A DNA stretch of 64,000 nucleotides, taken from the NCBI GenBank assembly GCA_947685225.1, contig CANTUV010000004.1:15593001-15657000 (forward strand). Reading direction: 5' to 3'. The notes under the pieces were generated by a model. It saw nothing but the letters and a program-made list of their open reading frames with translations, was not told the DNA's origin and ran no database searches. The stretch's first letter is position 1. Each line of letters starts with the position of its first letter. Origin of the DNA: Garcia nutans (Eukaryota; Streptophyta; Magnoliopsida; Malpighiales; Euphorbiaceae). Of this stretch, positions 1 to 10,067 are shown one piece after another. A program made the translations under genes and the position numbers.

Positions 1-239
1 CGGTGAATTGGCCCAAGCCAATTCACTTTCGGCGATGAAATTTTTCATCGCCGATTTTTATTTATTTATTTATTATATATATCTATTTTAACTTTACTAA
101 CATTACCTTTTTATTTTTATTATAAATAATAAATAATAAATACTAAAATAGATATTATTTAATTAAAATACCACAGAAATTATTTTAGACTATATAAAAA
201 AATATCGGACCAGACTGGGTCAAAAATTAAGGGTCTACA
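1..239 (-). mobile_element. Tat/Ogre-lineage LTR fragment (3' LTR start, minus strand)
   Basis: Read on the minus strand this begins TGTAGACCCTTAATTTTTGA and runs into AT-rich U3 sequence. The same start occurs at 997 (minus), 20220 (minus, TGCAGACCC) and 51321 (plus), where the copy at 51321 is followed 2.3 kb later by a Tat-type primer binding site. The fragment runs off the left window edge, so its full length is unknown. Only the first about 240 bases of the LTR are visible. Confidence 0.8.
3..54. repeat. Two adjacent perfect hairpins in the Tat LTR U3
   Basis: Bases 3-12 (GTGAATTGGC) pair with 17-26, leaving a 4-base loop. Bases 29-40 (TCGGCGATGAAA) pair with 43-54, leaving a 2-base loop. 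Similar GC-richer hairpins sit at the corresponding place in the other Tat LTRs (19902-20020 and 51511-51665). Confidence 0.75.
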
Positions 240-311
240 GTTTGCTCCTTGCTTGAACGATTTGAGACTACGGCAAAAGAGAGTAAAAAGAAATAATACT
301 TAATTTTTCTG
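240..311 (-). other. Polypurine tract and 3' UTR end of a minus-strand Tat element
   Basis: On the minus strand CAAGCAAGGAGCAAAC abuts the LTR start at 239. The same context (GTTCAAGCAGGGGAAAACTG) abuts the 3' LTR of Tat element C at 59216, which supports reading it as the plus-strand priming tract. The 50 bases beyond it also match between the two places (CTCAAATCGTTCAAGC versus CTCAGATCGTTCAAGC). Confidence 0.7.
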
Positions 312-735
312 AGATGGTTTAGGTTTTGGGTTCTGGACCTGGTTTGAGTTCTAGACTAGGAAAAGACTTGAGTTCTGGACCCGAGATGGTTTGGATTCTG
401 GACTCGGTTTGAGTTATGGACTCGAAAAAGACTTGGGTTCTAGACCAGGGATGGTTTGGGTTCTGGACTCGATTCGAGTTTTGGACTTGGAAAAGACTTG
501 GGTTCTGGACCGGGGATGGTTTGGGTTCTGGACCCTATTCGAGTTCTAGATTCGGAAAAGAATTGGGTTCTGAACCCGGGATGGTTTGGGTTCTAGACCC
601 GGTTTGAGTTCTAGACTCAAAAAAGACTTGGGTTTTTGACCCGGGATGGGTTGGGTTTTGGACCCAGTTTGAGTTCTGGACTCGAAAAAGACATGGGTTC
701 TAGACCGGGGATGGTTTGGGTTCTGGACCCAGGAA
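312..735. repeat. Tandem array, about 65-bp unit, about 6 copies
   Basis: The unit alternates GGTTTGGGTTCTGGACCC, GGTTTGAGTTCTAGACTC and AAAAAGACTTGGGTTCTGGA, so each 65-bp unit is itself built from three related pieces of about 20 bp sharing the core GTTCTGGAC. The array begins about 70 bp inside a Tat LTR on the minus strand, which is the 3' UTR position. Open frames across it (for example 416-607) only reflect the repeat period and are not genes. Tat-lineage 3' UTRs are known to be hypervariable and to carry tandem arrays. Confidence 0.85.
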
Positions 736-997
736 CCACTTTCGGCGACGAATTTTTCTTTGCCGATTTTTTCGTCATCGATTTTTATTTTTATTTATTT
801 ATTTTTTATTATTATTTTTTATTTTTGTTTATTTATTTTTTATTATTATATTTTTTATTAACTTCACCATTTTTATTTTTATTAAAAATTATAATAAATA
901 CTAAAATAAATATTATTTAATTAAAATACCACAAAAATTATTTTGGACTATATAAAAAAATAATGGACTAGACTGGGTCAAAAATTAAGGGTCTACA
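736..997 (-). mobile_element. Second Tat LTR fragment, minus strand
   Basis: It ends (on plus) in GGGTCTACA at 997 and aligns along its length with 1-239, including the stretch TTAATTAAAATACCACA. It carries the hairpin-prone CTTTCGGCGACGAA segment near its left end. Its left end runs directly into the 65-bp array, so either the array belongs to its U3 or two elements are joined at about 735. Confidence 0.7.
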
Positions 998-1017
998 CTT
1001 ACTCTTTTCCTTTTTGG
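998..1017 (-). other. Candidate polypurine tract of the second Tat fragment
   Basis: The minus strand reads CCAAAAAGGAAAAGAGTAAG immediately before the LTR start TGTAGACCC. Purine richness and position fit a priming tract. It differs from the tract at 240-256, so the two LTR fragments come from different elements. Confidence 0.55.
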
Positions 1018-1770
1018 CTCACAGCGGATGCTTGAGGAACAAAATAAGAAACTTCAAGAAGAGTTGGCTGCTAGTCGTCAACAGGTTTCCCATTTTGAAA
1101 AATTGTATCACCAGTCAGAGCAAGATTTTTGAGATTTTCGATTTTAGGGGATGAGAGATCTTGGTGGTTCTTCATCTAGAGGCCCCCAAGCTGATGACCA
1201 TGAGATCCTTTCATCTACTTCAAAAGAGGACCGTTACAGATCTGAATTCCAAGGTAATAGAGATTCAGGTGCTCCTACATAGGGCGAACGGGTGATATGC
1301 CTCCTCCTCCAACAGGCGATGATTTTTTCATAGCTTTATTTGATGATCTACCGCCTCCTTCTTAGTGATGTATGAGTATTGTATCAATTGAGGAAATATT
1401 GTATAATAAGTATAAAAATAATAATGATGATATATAATTTTTATATTTATTGCAACTTTTTTTTCTTTGTTTTTCTCTTTCTTTTTTTCCCATCATTATT
1501 GTGCTACAATTTTCCTTTTCACATTCAATATTTTCACAGTGACACCAATTTACTAAAACCAAATGCAACGCGGCAATTAAAGAACTTTCGTCGCCAATTT
1601 CCTATCCTCGTGCATCTCGGTCTCACGCTTTTCCTTATCAATTTTGGAATAGCACAATCCTCCTATATAAATCACTTTTCATGCCATAATTTCATACAGA
1701 AGCCAGGAGATTTTCTACTTCAACATAAAAACTCCTTTTAACAATTCTAATTTTCCTTCAGTCTTCCACA
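1018..1770 (+). pseudogene. Coiled-coil tail remnant, then AT-rich spacer
   Basis: From about 1031 a plus frame reads LEEQNKKLQEELAASRQQ, a heptad-like coiled coil, and meets a stop at 1128-1132. A frame-shifted continuation contains polar sequence ending in DRYRSEFQG near 1253. Tat-type ORF1 proteins often end in such coiled coils, so this is probably the tail of an ORF1 older than the one at 1771; that is inference. From about 1350 to 1770 I see only AT-rich sequence with a pyrimidine-rich block and no gene. Confidence 0.4.
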
Positions 1771-2419
1771 ATGACCGTACTCCATTTGAAGAAAATAAAA
1801 GTTCTATTTAAAAATATTAATGCCATTCGTTGGAAACAAATATCTTGGTCAAAAATTGATACTTTGAAGTGTTTTCAAAATATTAAATTGGACCATTCTT
1901 TTTTACATGCCATGGCTTCTTTTTAGAAAGTGGATTCTAGGACATTTAAAATTAATGGCTTTGAAATATGTCCCTTGATTAAAGAATTTGAGGCCATCCT
2001 TGGATATCCAAGTAATCAACAAATTGTGTTACCTATATTGATTTCCAAAACTCAACAAAAGATGCAAATGTTATTTTAACTTTCAAAGCTCGAAGTTCTA
2101 CAATTGATGAGAGGAGAGAAAATTCTGCTTGGTCCCTTAATTGACTTTTTCCTTTCTCATTTGGCTCCTACTAAGGCATGGGGACATATGCTTTTTCTAT
2201 GCTTGCTTGGCCAATTCTTGCTTATTTCTTCTGATGGTGATATTGATCCACGAGTATTGGATATCATGGACCAAATGGAAGGAGGCATGTCGCTGATACC
2301 CGTGATCTTAGCCGAGACTTTAGATGGATTAGACCAACTTAAATCAGGATTGTTAAAGAGACTGACCGGGAGTCCATTGTTGCTTTACCTAAACTGCTTT
2401 TTTGGGTTTTCAATTTAGG

Positions 2420-2670
2420 TTCTTTTTTTATATTGCTCTAATTTTTGCCTAGTCCGCCCATGTGGGTTTTCGGAACTAGCGAGCTGTCCTAATTTTTTCC
2501 TAAGCCGCCTTTACGGGTTTTCAACTTAGCAGATCCCTTTTTATAATTATTTTTTATTGCTCTAATTTTTGTCTAGTCCGCCCATGTGGGTTTTCGGAAC
2601 TAGCGAGCTGTCCTAATTTTTACCTAAGCCGCCCTTGCGGATTTTCAACTTGGCAGACCCCTTTTTTTTA
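2420..2670 (+). repeat. Tandem duplication of about 125 bp inside ORF1
   Basis: The block beginning TTGCTCTAATTTTTGCCTAG at 2434 recurs at 2557 with few changes. Each block consists of two related halves, CCTAGTCCGCCCATGTGGG and CCTAAGCCGCCTTTACGGG, each followed by TTTTC and a TAG or similar. The region is thus four diverged units of about 60 bp. It breaks the coding similarity of ORF1 and ends each half with a splice-acceptor-like TTTTCAACTTAG. Confidence 0.75.
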
Positions 2671-2853
2671 ATTGAATTTTTTCTTACAAATTTGGCTTTA
2701 GGAGCGTCTCTGCTTGCTTGATACTCCATCTATGGATTTTTCTAGATATCTACCATGACATCATTCTGCTAGGAAACTACTCCATCTTGCTTCTTCGTAT
2801 GTTGACTGGGCTGACTGGATCCACTCACGCGCTGAAGTCAACATCTGTTGGTT

Positions 2854-2858
2854 AGTAC
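2854..2858. repeat. Target-site duplication AGTAC (left copy)
   Basis: AGTAC directly precedes the Athila 5' LTR. The same five bases follow the 3' LTR end at 51086-51090. Confidence 0.85.
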
Positions 2859-4287
2859 TGATAAGTACATAATTGATGATATTTTGCCCCTATTTCTTAA
2901 TATGATTATTATCCAATTAAGTTAATTTGTTTGTTCAAGTGCTTTTTAGGATCAATTTTAGGAATTCTTGGTATTTTGGGGCTTATGGTCATTTCGGAGG
3001 AAATTACGGATGAAAGTAGAGGAAAAGAGAAAAATTCTTCAAGTGACAAGCTCATGGACATGGGCAGGTCAATGGATGTGCCTTTGATACTGCCATACAT
3101 AACCATTGACATGCCCAGTGACATGGGCGTGTCACTGGGCATACCTTTTATCCAAGATCACAGAAACAGTGACACGCCCAGTGACATGGGTGTGTCACTG
3201 GGCGCACCTTTTATCCAAGATCACAGAAACTATGACACGCCCAGTGACATGGGTGTGTCACTGGGGGTGCCCTTTATCCAGATTCCCAGTAGCAATGACA
3301 CTCCCAGTGACATGGGCATGTCACAGTGCGTGTCAGGCCAACTTATCTGCACTATAAAAGCTGAGCTGAAGCTCGAATTAGGGATTTGATTTTCATATTT
3401 TATAACCTAGGGCCAACTTCTATAGCAAAAAAGAGAGTTTTGAAGCTGAGATTGAAGGTGAAGACACATCCTAAACAAGATCTAAACCAAGATTCAAGGA
3501 TTCAAGTGAAGAAATACAAATTATTCGCCATGGATTATTTGGATTCTTTTTCTTATTTCTCTTGTTTTGGTTTTCTGGTTTTGAACATGAACTAACTCAT
3601 TCTCTATCTAGATATTGATGAACCCCTAGCTTTATTGTATGGATTGAATAATTTTATTTAATTAAATCATTTGATTGAGTTGTTTTATTCTTATGATGCT
3701 TAATAATTTATTTCCAATTGATAATAGCATGCTTATTGATTGGTTGCAATTTTCATATTATTGACTTGAGAAAGCTTGATATGAATTGAATACTCATAAG
3801 GATTGAGAATTGATTGGAGTGCTAGAGATAGACTTACAAGATCCTTTGGTTTGTGATTCCTTATTATTAATGCAAGATCTACTTAATTATATTTGAGAAG
3901 AGATTCCAGCATTCTACTTAGTGAATAGGGATTAATTCACTAGAGAAAGGTTTTAGTCTAATTTAGAGGAATGCCAATTCAACTCTATTATTTGATTTAA
4001 TTGAATTGATTTTCATAAATTTATTTATACCTAGGGGGATTCAATATCTGGATAGTATTTTCATCATCAATCTTTTTTGCACAACACTCAATCTCTCTCT
4101 ACTTTTAGTTATTAAGTTAATTATCTTTAATTATAAAATTTCACAAAACTATTGATTTGCTAAACAACAGTTAAAATTTGCACTAGTACTTGGCCTTGTC
4201 CCAGTAGAATGATAACTCACTCACTACTTTATTACTTGAGCTACCTGTGCACTTTTGGCATTGCAATAGCATAAGTTCACACAATCA
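2859..4287 (+). mobile_element. Athila-lineage 5' LTR
   Basis: It starts TGATAAGTACATAATTGATG, the usual Athila LTR opening, and ends CACACAATCA, giving inverted termini TGAT/ATCA. An Athila-type primer binding site follows seven bases later. The last 256 bases recur at 50829-51085 with roughly 6 percent mismatches by eye, implying an old insertion. The LTR is 1429 bp and contains a palindromic tandem array at 3046-3345. Confidence 0.92.
3046..3345 (+). repeat. Palindromic tandem array, about 63-bp unit, in the Athila LTR
   Basis: Four to five copies of a unit containing GACACGCCCAGTGACATGGG followed by the complementary GTGTCACTGGGC. Each copy can fold on itself, and neighbouring copies are spaced by sequence ending in ATCACAGAAAC. 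A closely related unit of the same length lies in the Tekay LTR at 39300-39720. Confidence 0.85.
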
Positions 4288-4293
4288 AGTTTT

Positions 4294-4311
4294 TGGCGCC
4301 GCTACCAGGGA
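4294..4311 (+). other. Primer binding site, Athila
   Basis: TGGCGCCGCTACCAGGGA follows the LTR end after a short spacer. It matches the standard Athila site TGGCGCCGTTGCCGGGGA at most positions, complementary to the 3' end of a tRNA (tRNA-Asp is usual for this lineage). Confidence 0.85.
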
Positions 4312-4579
4312 CAACGATTTTCAGTATTAGTAATATAATCAAGACTGTTGATTTATTTTTATTTTCATTTGTTTTTAACTTTAGTTCTTGCTTACTGACT
4401 ATCATTTTTGGCATTTCTTCTCATTTATGACCAGAGCTATCTCATCCTAACTGCTTGAGTTAGACCCAGAGCTAGAGAGAACATTGAGGAGAAAGCAAAA
4501 GGAAGAAGGGGAGGTAGTTCTGAAAGACACAAAAACAGAAATAAATTTGGAAATATAACAAGAAGAAGTGTTTGAAGTG

Positions 4580-6038
4580 ATGGAAGGAGCTGGGCCAAGA
4601 ACAATGCAGGAGTTTGCTAAGCCCAATCTAAATGGAGCTGATTCTAGTATCCAGAGGCGGACAGTTGCTGTGAACAACTTTGAAATAAAGACAAATGTAA
4701 TTCAAATGGTGCAGCAGACTTGTCAGTTAGATGGGTTTCCTGATGAAGATCCTAATGCACATATTGAGAATTTTCTAGAGATATGTGACATATTCAAGAT
4801 AAATAATGTCTCAGATGATGCAATTAGGCTGAGGTTGTTCCCATTTTCCCTTAGAGATAGAAAAAAGAAGTGGCTAAAATCTTTTCCTCCAAGAACTTTC
4901 ACCACATGGGGTCAGTTGGCAGAGAAATTCCTAGAAAAATACTTTCCGCCTTCCAAAACTGCTGAGTTGAGAAATGATATCTCATCCTTTCTACAGTAAG
5001 ATGGTGAGACCCTTTATGATGCCTGGAAAAGATTTAAAGATTTATTGAGAAGGTGTCCTCATCATGGGCTTCCACTATGGCTTCAGATTCAAACATTCTA
5101 TAATGGATTGAATTATGGAAGTAAGCAATCCATTAATGCAACAGCTGGGGGTACCATAAACAATAAGACACTTGAACAAGCCAGGGATTTGATTGAGGAC
5201 ATGGCTATCACCAATTATTAGTGGCAAGCCCCAAGGGAGCAAGGAAAGCTGAAAGTCATGGGTTCACACCAATTAGATCCTGTGGTGGCTTTGACAGCCT
5301 AAATAGAAGCACTGAATAAAAAAAATTGATTCTTTGGCCTCTTCTTCTGGGAAAGTAATGCAGGTGATGTCTTCTGAATGGTGTGGGGGTGGACATCAAA
5401 GTCAAGATTGCCAAAGTGGCAACATGTTTGCTAGGCAAGAGCAAGTAGAGTATGTTGGAAATATGCCAAGGCAACAGCAGAATAACCCCTACAACAACAC
5501 GTACAATCTGGGGTGGAGAAATCATCCTAATTTCTCATCGAATAATCAAAATAATCCAAGACCTCCCCCTGGATTCCAGCAGCCCCAACATCAACAAGCT
5601 GCCCCTCCAAGAAAGAGTAATTTGGAGGACATGATGGAGAAATTTATAGCAGCTTCTGAGACCAGGTTCCAATTAACTGAAACCACCCTTAGAAATCAGC
5701 AAGCCTCTATTCATAATTTGGAGAATCAGGTAGGGCAAATTGCCAAGCTGCTAAGTGAGAGGCCATAAGGGAGTTTACCTAGCAACACTGAGGCAAATCC
5801 TAAAGAGCAGCTTAAAGCAATTACACTAAGGAGTGGAAAAGAGATCAAGGGCAATGTGGTTGAGAAAGGAGAAGAAGTGGCAGAGAAAGGGGCTGAAGTA
5901 CAAGAAAAAGAAAAAGAAGACGATCCTGTTACCACTTTAGGAGAGAAAGCTGCAATAGAAAGTGAGAAAGAGAACTAGCCACAAGAAAGTAGCCCAATAA
6001 TGAAGGAATACTGACCTAGAGTACCATATCCGGCAAGG
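4580..6038 (+). pseudogene. gag: Athila gag, broken
   Basis: ATG 4580 opens a frame encoding the retrotransposon gag core: VNNFEIKTNVIQMVQQ, FPDEDPNAHIENFLEICDIF and LFPFSLRDRKKKWLKSFP are typical of Athila capsid. A stop at 4997-4999 (TAG from CAG) is read past in the same frame (YDAWKRFKDLLRRCPHHGLP) to about 5220. A frame change and further stops follow. At 5334-5768 a Gln/Asn/Pro-rich segment and a coiled-coil stretch with LENQVGQIAKLLSERP are the usual end of Athila gag. Product would be the capsid protein; this copy cannot make it intact. Confidence 0.88.
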
Positions 6039-6960
6039 TTGAATAAGGACAAGATTGAAGCTCAATTCAGTAAGTTCCTTGAACTTTTTAAACAATTGCA
6101 CATTAATATTCCATTTGCTGAAGCTTTGTCACAGATGCCTAAATATGCTAAATTTTTGAAAGATATCCTTTCTAACAAAAGGAAACTTGAGGAAGTGTCT
6201 TTAGTGCATTTGTCTGAAAAGAGTTTGGCAATTTTGCAAAAGAGGTTACCTAAGAAGTTAAAAGACCCAGGTAGTTTCACCATTCCATGTTTGATAGGTA
6301 ATCTTGAGGTTAAAAGTGCATTGGCTGATTTGGGGACTAGCATAAGTGTTATGCCCTACAAAATGTTTGAAGAGTTAGGCATTGGTAAACCTAAACCAAC
6401 ACTTATGACCATCCAACTTGCTGATAAGTCATGTAGTCCACCCTCGTGGCATTGTAGAGGATGTGTTGGTAAAAGTCGGGGGTTTCATCTTCCCCAATGA
6501 TTTTGTTATCATCGATATCGATATCGATGAGGATGTGGATGTTTCACTTATTCTTGGTAGACCATTTTTAAATACATCTCGTGCCCTTATCAATGTCCAT
6601 GATAGCACATTGACTTTGAGAGTGGGAAGCGAGAAAATTATTTTTAATACACATGATGCTATGAAGCACCCACTTACACTTGATGAGGTGGATTCATGCA
6701 ATGATATTATTGAGCATGAAACCATAAATTTTGTTACTAACATTGTTTCCAAGGATCCCCTTGAGTTGTTTTTAATGCAGGATAATGCTGAGGATCAAGA
6801 AGCAATGGAGCAGCTTGCTTATCTTGAAGCAAGTAAATCATTCATGTGTTGGGCATATGAGACCATTGAGATGCCAAAAGAAAAGAGGCCAAAACCATCG
6901 GTGATTGATCCACCCAACTTAGAACTCAAGAACCATCAATATCACCTTGAGTTTGGATGA
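6039..6960 (+). pseudogene. Athila aspartic protease region, frameshifted
   Basis: The frame from 6039 carries the region before the protease and the active-site segment KSALADLGTSISVMPYKMFE (D-L-G in place of D-S-G, normal for Athila). A frameshift at about 6430 moves the remainder to the frame of 6418-6960, which has the protease flap and end (VEDVLVKVGGFIFP, VSLILGRPFLNTSRALI). The sequence ends in the region preceding reverse transcriptase (RPKPSVIDPPNLELK) and then a stop at 6958-6960. No reverse transcriptase, RNase H or integrase follows, so pol was deleted or this copy is derived from a gag-protease-only form. Confidence 0.88.
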
Positions 6961-7496
6961 CTGTACTTTTAAATATTTCTTTTATTTATTTATTTTAATT
7001 TTGTATTTCTTTCTTTCTTTTTTATTATATTTTTATATATGTTGAACCTTCAAATTTTTGCATCTCAGTCTTTGTTTTGTAGTTAATTCGACTTTGCAGC
7101 ACTTTTGGGAACCCTATTCATATATGTCAATTCAAGACATGTCAGGGCAGTTCTCTCTCTATTGGGGACAATGTGTGTCTTATGTGTGGGGGAGAGGCAT
7201 ATTTTCTTGATTGAGTTTTTATCATTTCATTCTTTCCATTTGATTAATTTGTCTCATTTAGTTTCTGTGATTTGTTTTTGGATTCAAATAAACTAGATTG
7301 CCATAATAGTGTGAATTGAACGGTTCTCCTTTATATTAAATTAATGTTTGAATTTCTAAATGACAATTTCTTGCTGAGGTAAACTCGGCTATCTTGATCA
7401 ATTACTTAGGATCGACTGTAATAGCTATAATTAGGTAGTGGATTGATGGGAATTGGACACATCTGAAGTTTAAAACCTTAGTTACATTTTTTGGCT
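6961..7496 (+). other. Athila 3' untranslated region with purine tract
   Basis: No gene is seen. The stretch GGGGACAATGTGTGTC followed by TGTGTGGGGGAGAGG (7184-7198) is a typical Athila 3' region purine tract. About 300 bases of AT-rich sequence follow until similarity switches abruptly to the minus-strand Tat element at about 7490-7500. The 3' LTR that should follow is found only as a remnant at 50829-51085. Confidence 0.65.
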
Positions 7497-7513
7497 TCTT
7501 TTTCTTTCATATC

Positions 7514-9091
7514 TTAAATATCCCCATCTTGAAAGGATGATAAAACAAAATCTTCTTCCAATCCTTTTCCCACCATGAAGGTTGCCAGTGGAGGTACTCT
7601 TCCAAACTTAGGCAAAGGGTTGTTCTTTGTATTGGGCTTATCCGGCTCGGGTAGCTTACCACTGTCGATTAAATCTTGGATCTCATGCCTTAGGCGGGCA
7701 CATTTATCTGTTTCATGTCCTTGCATTTGATGAAATTGACAGAAGGCCTCGGCATTGAAGTTTGGTGGCAATGGATTATGTAAAGGTCGAGGAGCTAATG
7801 GCTGTAACAACCCTTTCTTTTGCAGCTTGCTAAAAACCCAAGATAGAGGTTTCCCCAATTCTGAGAACTGTCTTTTATTCTCTTGACCAGTTATATTAAC
7901 ATCAACTTCTTTTTGCGTGCTTTGATTTCCGGACTGGTAATTCCCTTTCTCATTCCTCTTTATTGAAAAATGATTCTTCTCTCTATGCCACTCTTCAATT
8001 TGCAGACCGGCTTGGAGAAGATCTTTGAAATCACGGATGAGTGTATGAGACATCCTCTCACGGAGATTGGGCAAGACACCTCTCACGATCATCCTTATTT
8101 GATCAGATTCATCGGGCCTCTTCTTGAGTAAAGCAGCCTTGTTTCTCCATCTCTTGACATAGTCTACAAAATTCTCATTCGGCCTTTGCCTAATGGATTC
8201 CACTTCCATTAAGGTAACTTCTAACTCAACATTATACCCATATTGTTGGATGAAGGCTTTGTAAAGTAGATCCCAACTCTTTTTTGTTCCATCATCTAAG
8301 GTATTGAACCAATTTTGGACAGTAAGATCCAATGAGAGCAGGAAGTACCTTAGAGTTTGAGCCTTAGTAGCTCGGGCAGACTGCATGGCAGTGATATATT
8401 GTTTCACATGGAGATGAGGATTTCCAGTGCCATTATACTTTGCAAAAGATGGCATCTTGAACTTGTATGGGACCTCTTCATCTTGTTCAAATAGTTTGCC
8501 GATCTCAGACTTCTCTTCGGTTTTCAATTTCTTCTCAAATTTCTTTTCTAAATTAGCTATCATCTTTTCAACATCAGATGTTTCGGTCATTTCTATAGTT
8601 GCCTTCTCAACAACCTTTGGCTCCTTTTTATCTTGAAGATCTTGGTAGTATTGAGCCCAATCATCATCATCAATGATCACCTTCTCATCATCACAAGCCA
8701 CTTCATTAACTTTCGTCTTCCCTTTGTCCTTTGGCTTCTTAGTGCTAGCAGAAGCTTCGGCATGATTCTCTAAGATTGCAGTCAATTGGTTCCTCATGGT
8801 CTCAGCTAGGGCCTCTTTTATTTCTTCCATCTTGGCATTGAGGGCTTCATCCACCATTCTTTGAATTTGTTCGGGCTCCATTGTTCTTGGTGAGCAAGTG
8901 ATTGAGTCGTTGCTTGATGCTTCGTCTCCGGCATAGGTCGGATTGTTGTAAGCTTTAGAACTATCGTAATCCAGGGCTGTGAGCCAGAGAGGATCAATGA
9001 TATGAGATGCAAATGTATGCATGTATGCACAAACAATAGACAAACAAGGACAAATTAGGACGTTCCTTCCAACCTTATAACATCCACACAT
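7514..9091 (-). CDS. gag: Tat-lineage gag, intact frame (525 aa)
   Basis: Structural capsid protein of a Tat/Ogre-like retrotransposon. The first about 90 residues are variable; MEPEQIQRMVDEALNAKMEE (ATG at 8881) may be the real start, with an acidic and lysine-rich linker after it. The gag core lies at about residues 210-370 and includes FKMPSFAKYNGTGNPHLHVK, LYKAFIQQYGYN and VESIRQRPNENFVDYVKRWR. The C-terminal part has FCQFHQMQGHETDKCARL, the C-x-x-H-x5-H-x4-C motif usual for Tat gag. The frame is free of stops, unlike the homologue at 54598-56030, but protease and pol downstream are gone, so the element cannot move by itself. Confidence 0.9.
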   Translation of the reverse strand: MCGCYKVGRNVLICPCLSIVCAYMHTFASHIIDPLWLTALDYDSSKAYNNPTYAGDEASSNDSITCSPRTMEPEQIQRMVDEALNAKMEEIKEALAETMRNQLTAILENHAEASASTKKPKDKGKTKVNEVACDDEKVIIDDDDWAQYYQDLQDKKEPKVVEKATIEMTETSDVEKMIANLEKKFEKKLKTEEKSEIGKLFEQDEEVPYKFKMPSFAKYNGTGNPHLHVKQYITAMQSARATKAQTLRYFLLSLDLTVQNWFNTLDDGTKKSWDLLYKAFIQQYGYNVELEVTLMEVESIRQRPNENFVDYVKRWRNKAALLKKRPDESDQIRMIVRGVLPNLRERMSHTLIRDFKDLLQAGLQIEEWHREKNHFSIKRNEKGNYQSGNQSTQKEVDVNITGQENKRQFSELGKPLSWVFSKLQKKGLLQPLAPRPLHNPLPPNFNAEAFCQFHQMQGHETDKCARLRHEIQDLIDSGKLPEPDKPNTKNNPLPKFGRVPPLATFMVGKGLEEDFVLSSFQDGDI

Positions 9092-10048
9092 GAATGGTGA
9101 GTCTCTTTTCCTAGGTATATGGTTAACAAAATACCAACATGGGGTACTTTACTTTTGAATAATTCCCTCGGACGTTTCAACCAATAGCTATATTTTTGAA
9201 AATGGAAATCAATCCATGATAATTCCCATTAATTAGGTTTTAATCCATTCAACCAACTAAAGTAGCTTTTTATGCTATATTGGATTAAAACAAAATTAAG
9301 AGGCTTATTATAAATAGATTTCTCACTTGAAAAGAGGTAACTAGTGGTACATGCCAAAAACAAGCCCATAGTTAATTTATTCTTAGTGTAAACTAGGCCC
9401 ACAATTGATTTTTGGTATTTCATAATTGACCTAAATATTTTTGCAAGCTCTTTGTAAGAAAATGTTGGGTGAAAATAGTTTTGTTTCTAAGCCCATTGTA
9501 AAAGATTTTAGAAAAATGGATTTTGGGCTTAGTATTTGGGCCATGAGCCAAAGGATTTTTGATTTATTTTTAGAAAAGTCTTATGTCCAAAGACTATCTT
9601 AAAAAGTTTTGAAAATAGTTTTGGTCTTTTGGATTTTAAAGAAAAAATTTATTTTGAGCTTGCAAATGTACTTGGGTCATATTAGAAAAAGAACAAACCA
9701 AATAAGCCATGATTTAAACTAAGATAAATTATCCATAGTCAAACAACATGCATTTGGGGTAAAACCCTAAGGAAAGTAACTAGGCCAATTACATGAGCTT
9801 TAGTCTTTGGGTTTAAAGGCTTAGGTTCCCAAAGCAAGTATATACCAAATGGTACGAGGCTATGAGTGGTTATGCCATGCTCGATCTCCATACCTTGAGT
9901 GAAAGTATGGTATCCCTTACATAACATAGCACGGGTAACACGGGCGTCCTAACTCACGCACACGATGCAATCTAAGATGATGCAATGGATAATATCATTA
10001 TAAGAAAGAATAGAATAATATAAAGACCAACGGAATCAACTTCTCTTA
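9092..10048 (-). other. Tat M untranslated leader
   Basis: The stretch between the primer binding site and gag matches 53645-54597 of Tat C in reverse orientation (for example the block with CGTACCATTTGGTATATACT). Only short, unsupported open frames occur. I see no gene. Confidence 0.75.
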
Positions 10049-10066
10049 TCCCCAGTGGAGTCGCCA
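10049..10066 (-). other. Primer binding site, Tat M
   Basis: The minus strand reads TGGCGACTCCACTGGGGA one base after the LTR end. Its complement ends in CCA and fits the tRNA-Arg-type site of Tat/Ogre elements. The identical 18 bases occur at 53627-53644. Confidence 0.85.
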
Positions 10067-10067
10067 C

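Larger units (their letters stand above)
1771..2858 (+). pseudogene. Decayed Tat-type ORF1 (DUF7745-like), upstream part
   Basis: From ATG 1771 the frame reads MTVLHLKKIKVLFKNINAI and continues through two stops (TAG near 1924, TAA near 2077) in one frame to about 2418. Segments such as INGFEICPLIKEFEAILGYP and LAPTKAWGHMLFLCLLGQFL resemble the plant DUF7745/ORF1 protein of Tat and Ogre elements, whose function is not known. A diverged tandem duplication (2420-2670) then interrupts it, and coding similarity returns at about 2700 with WADWIHSRAEV at 2812. At 2858 the frame is cut by the Athila insertion and resumes at 51086. The family assignment is from memory of the domain pattern; the split frame is seen directly. 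Confidence 0.6.

Noticed and set aside
416..920. Open frames of 60-94 codons across the 65-bp array
   Set aside because: They consist of the repeat translated (GFWT-type periodicity) and low-complexity AT-rich tail; no domain, no codon signature.
7105..7296. Athila env-like gene
   Set aside because: The only frame is 63 codons within 3' UTR and purine tract sequence; no signal peptide or membrane protein of the expected size exists.
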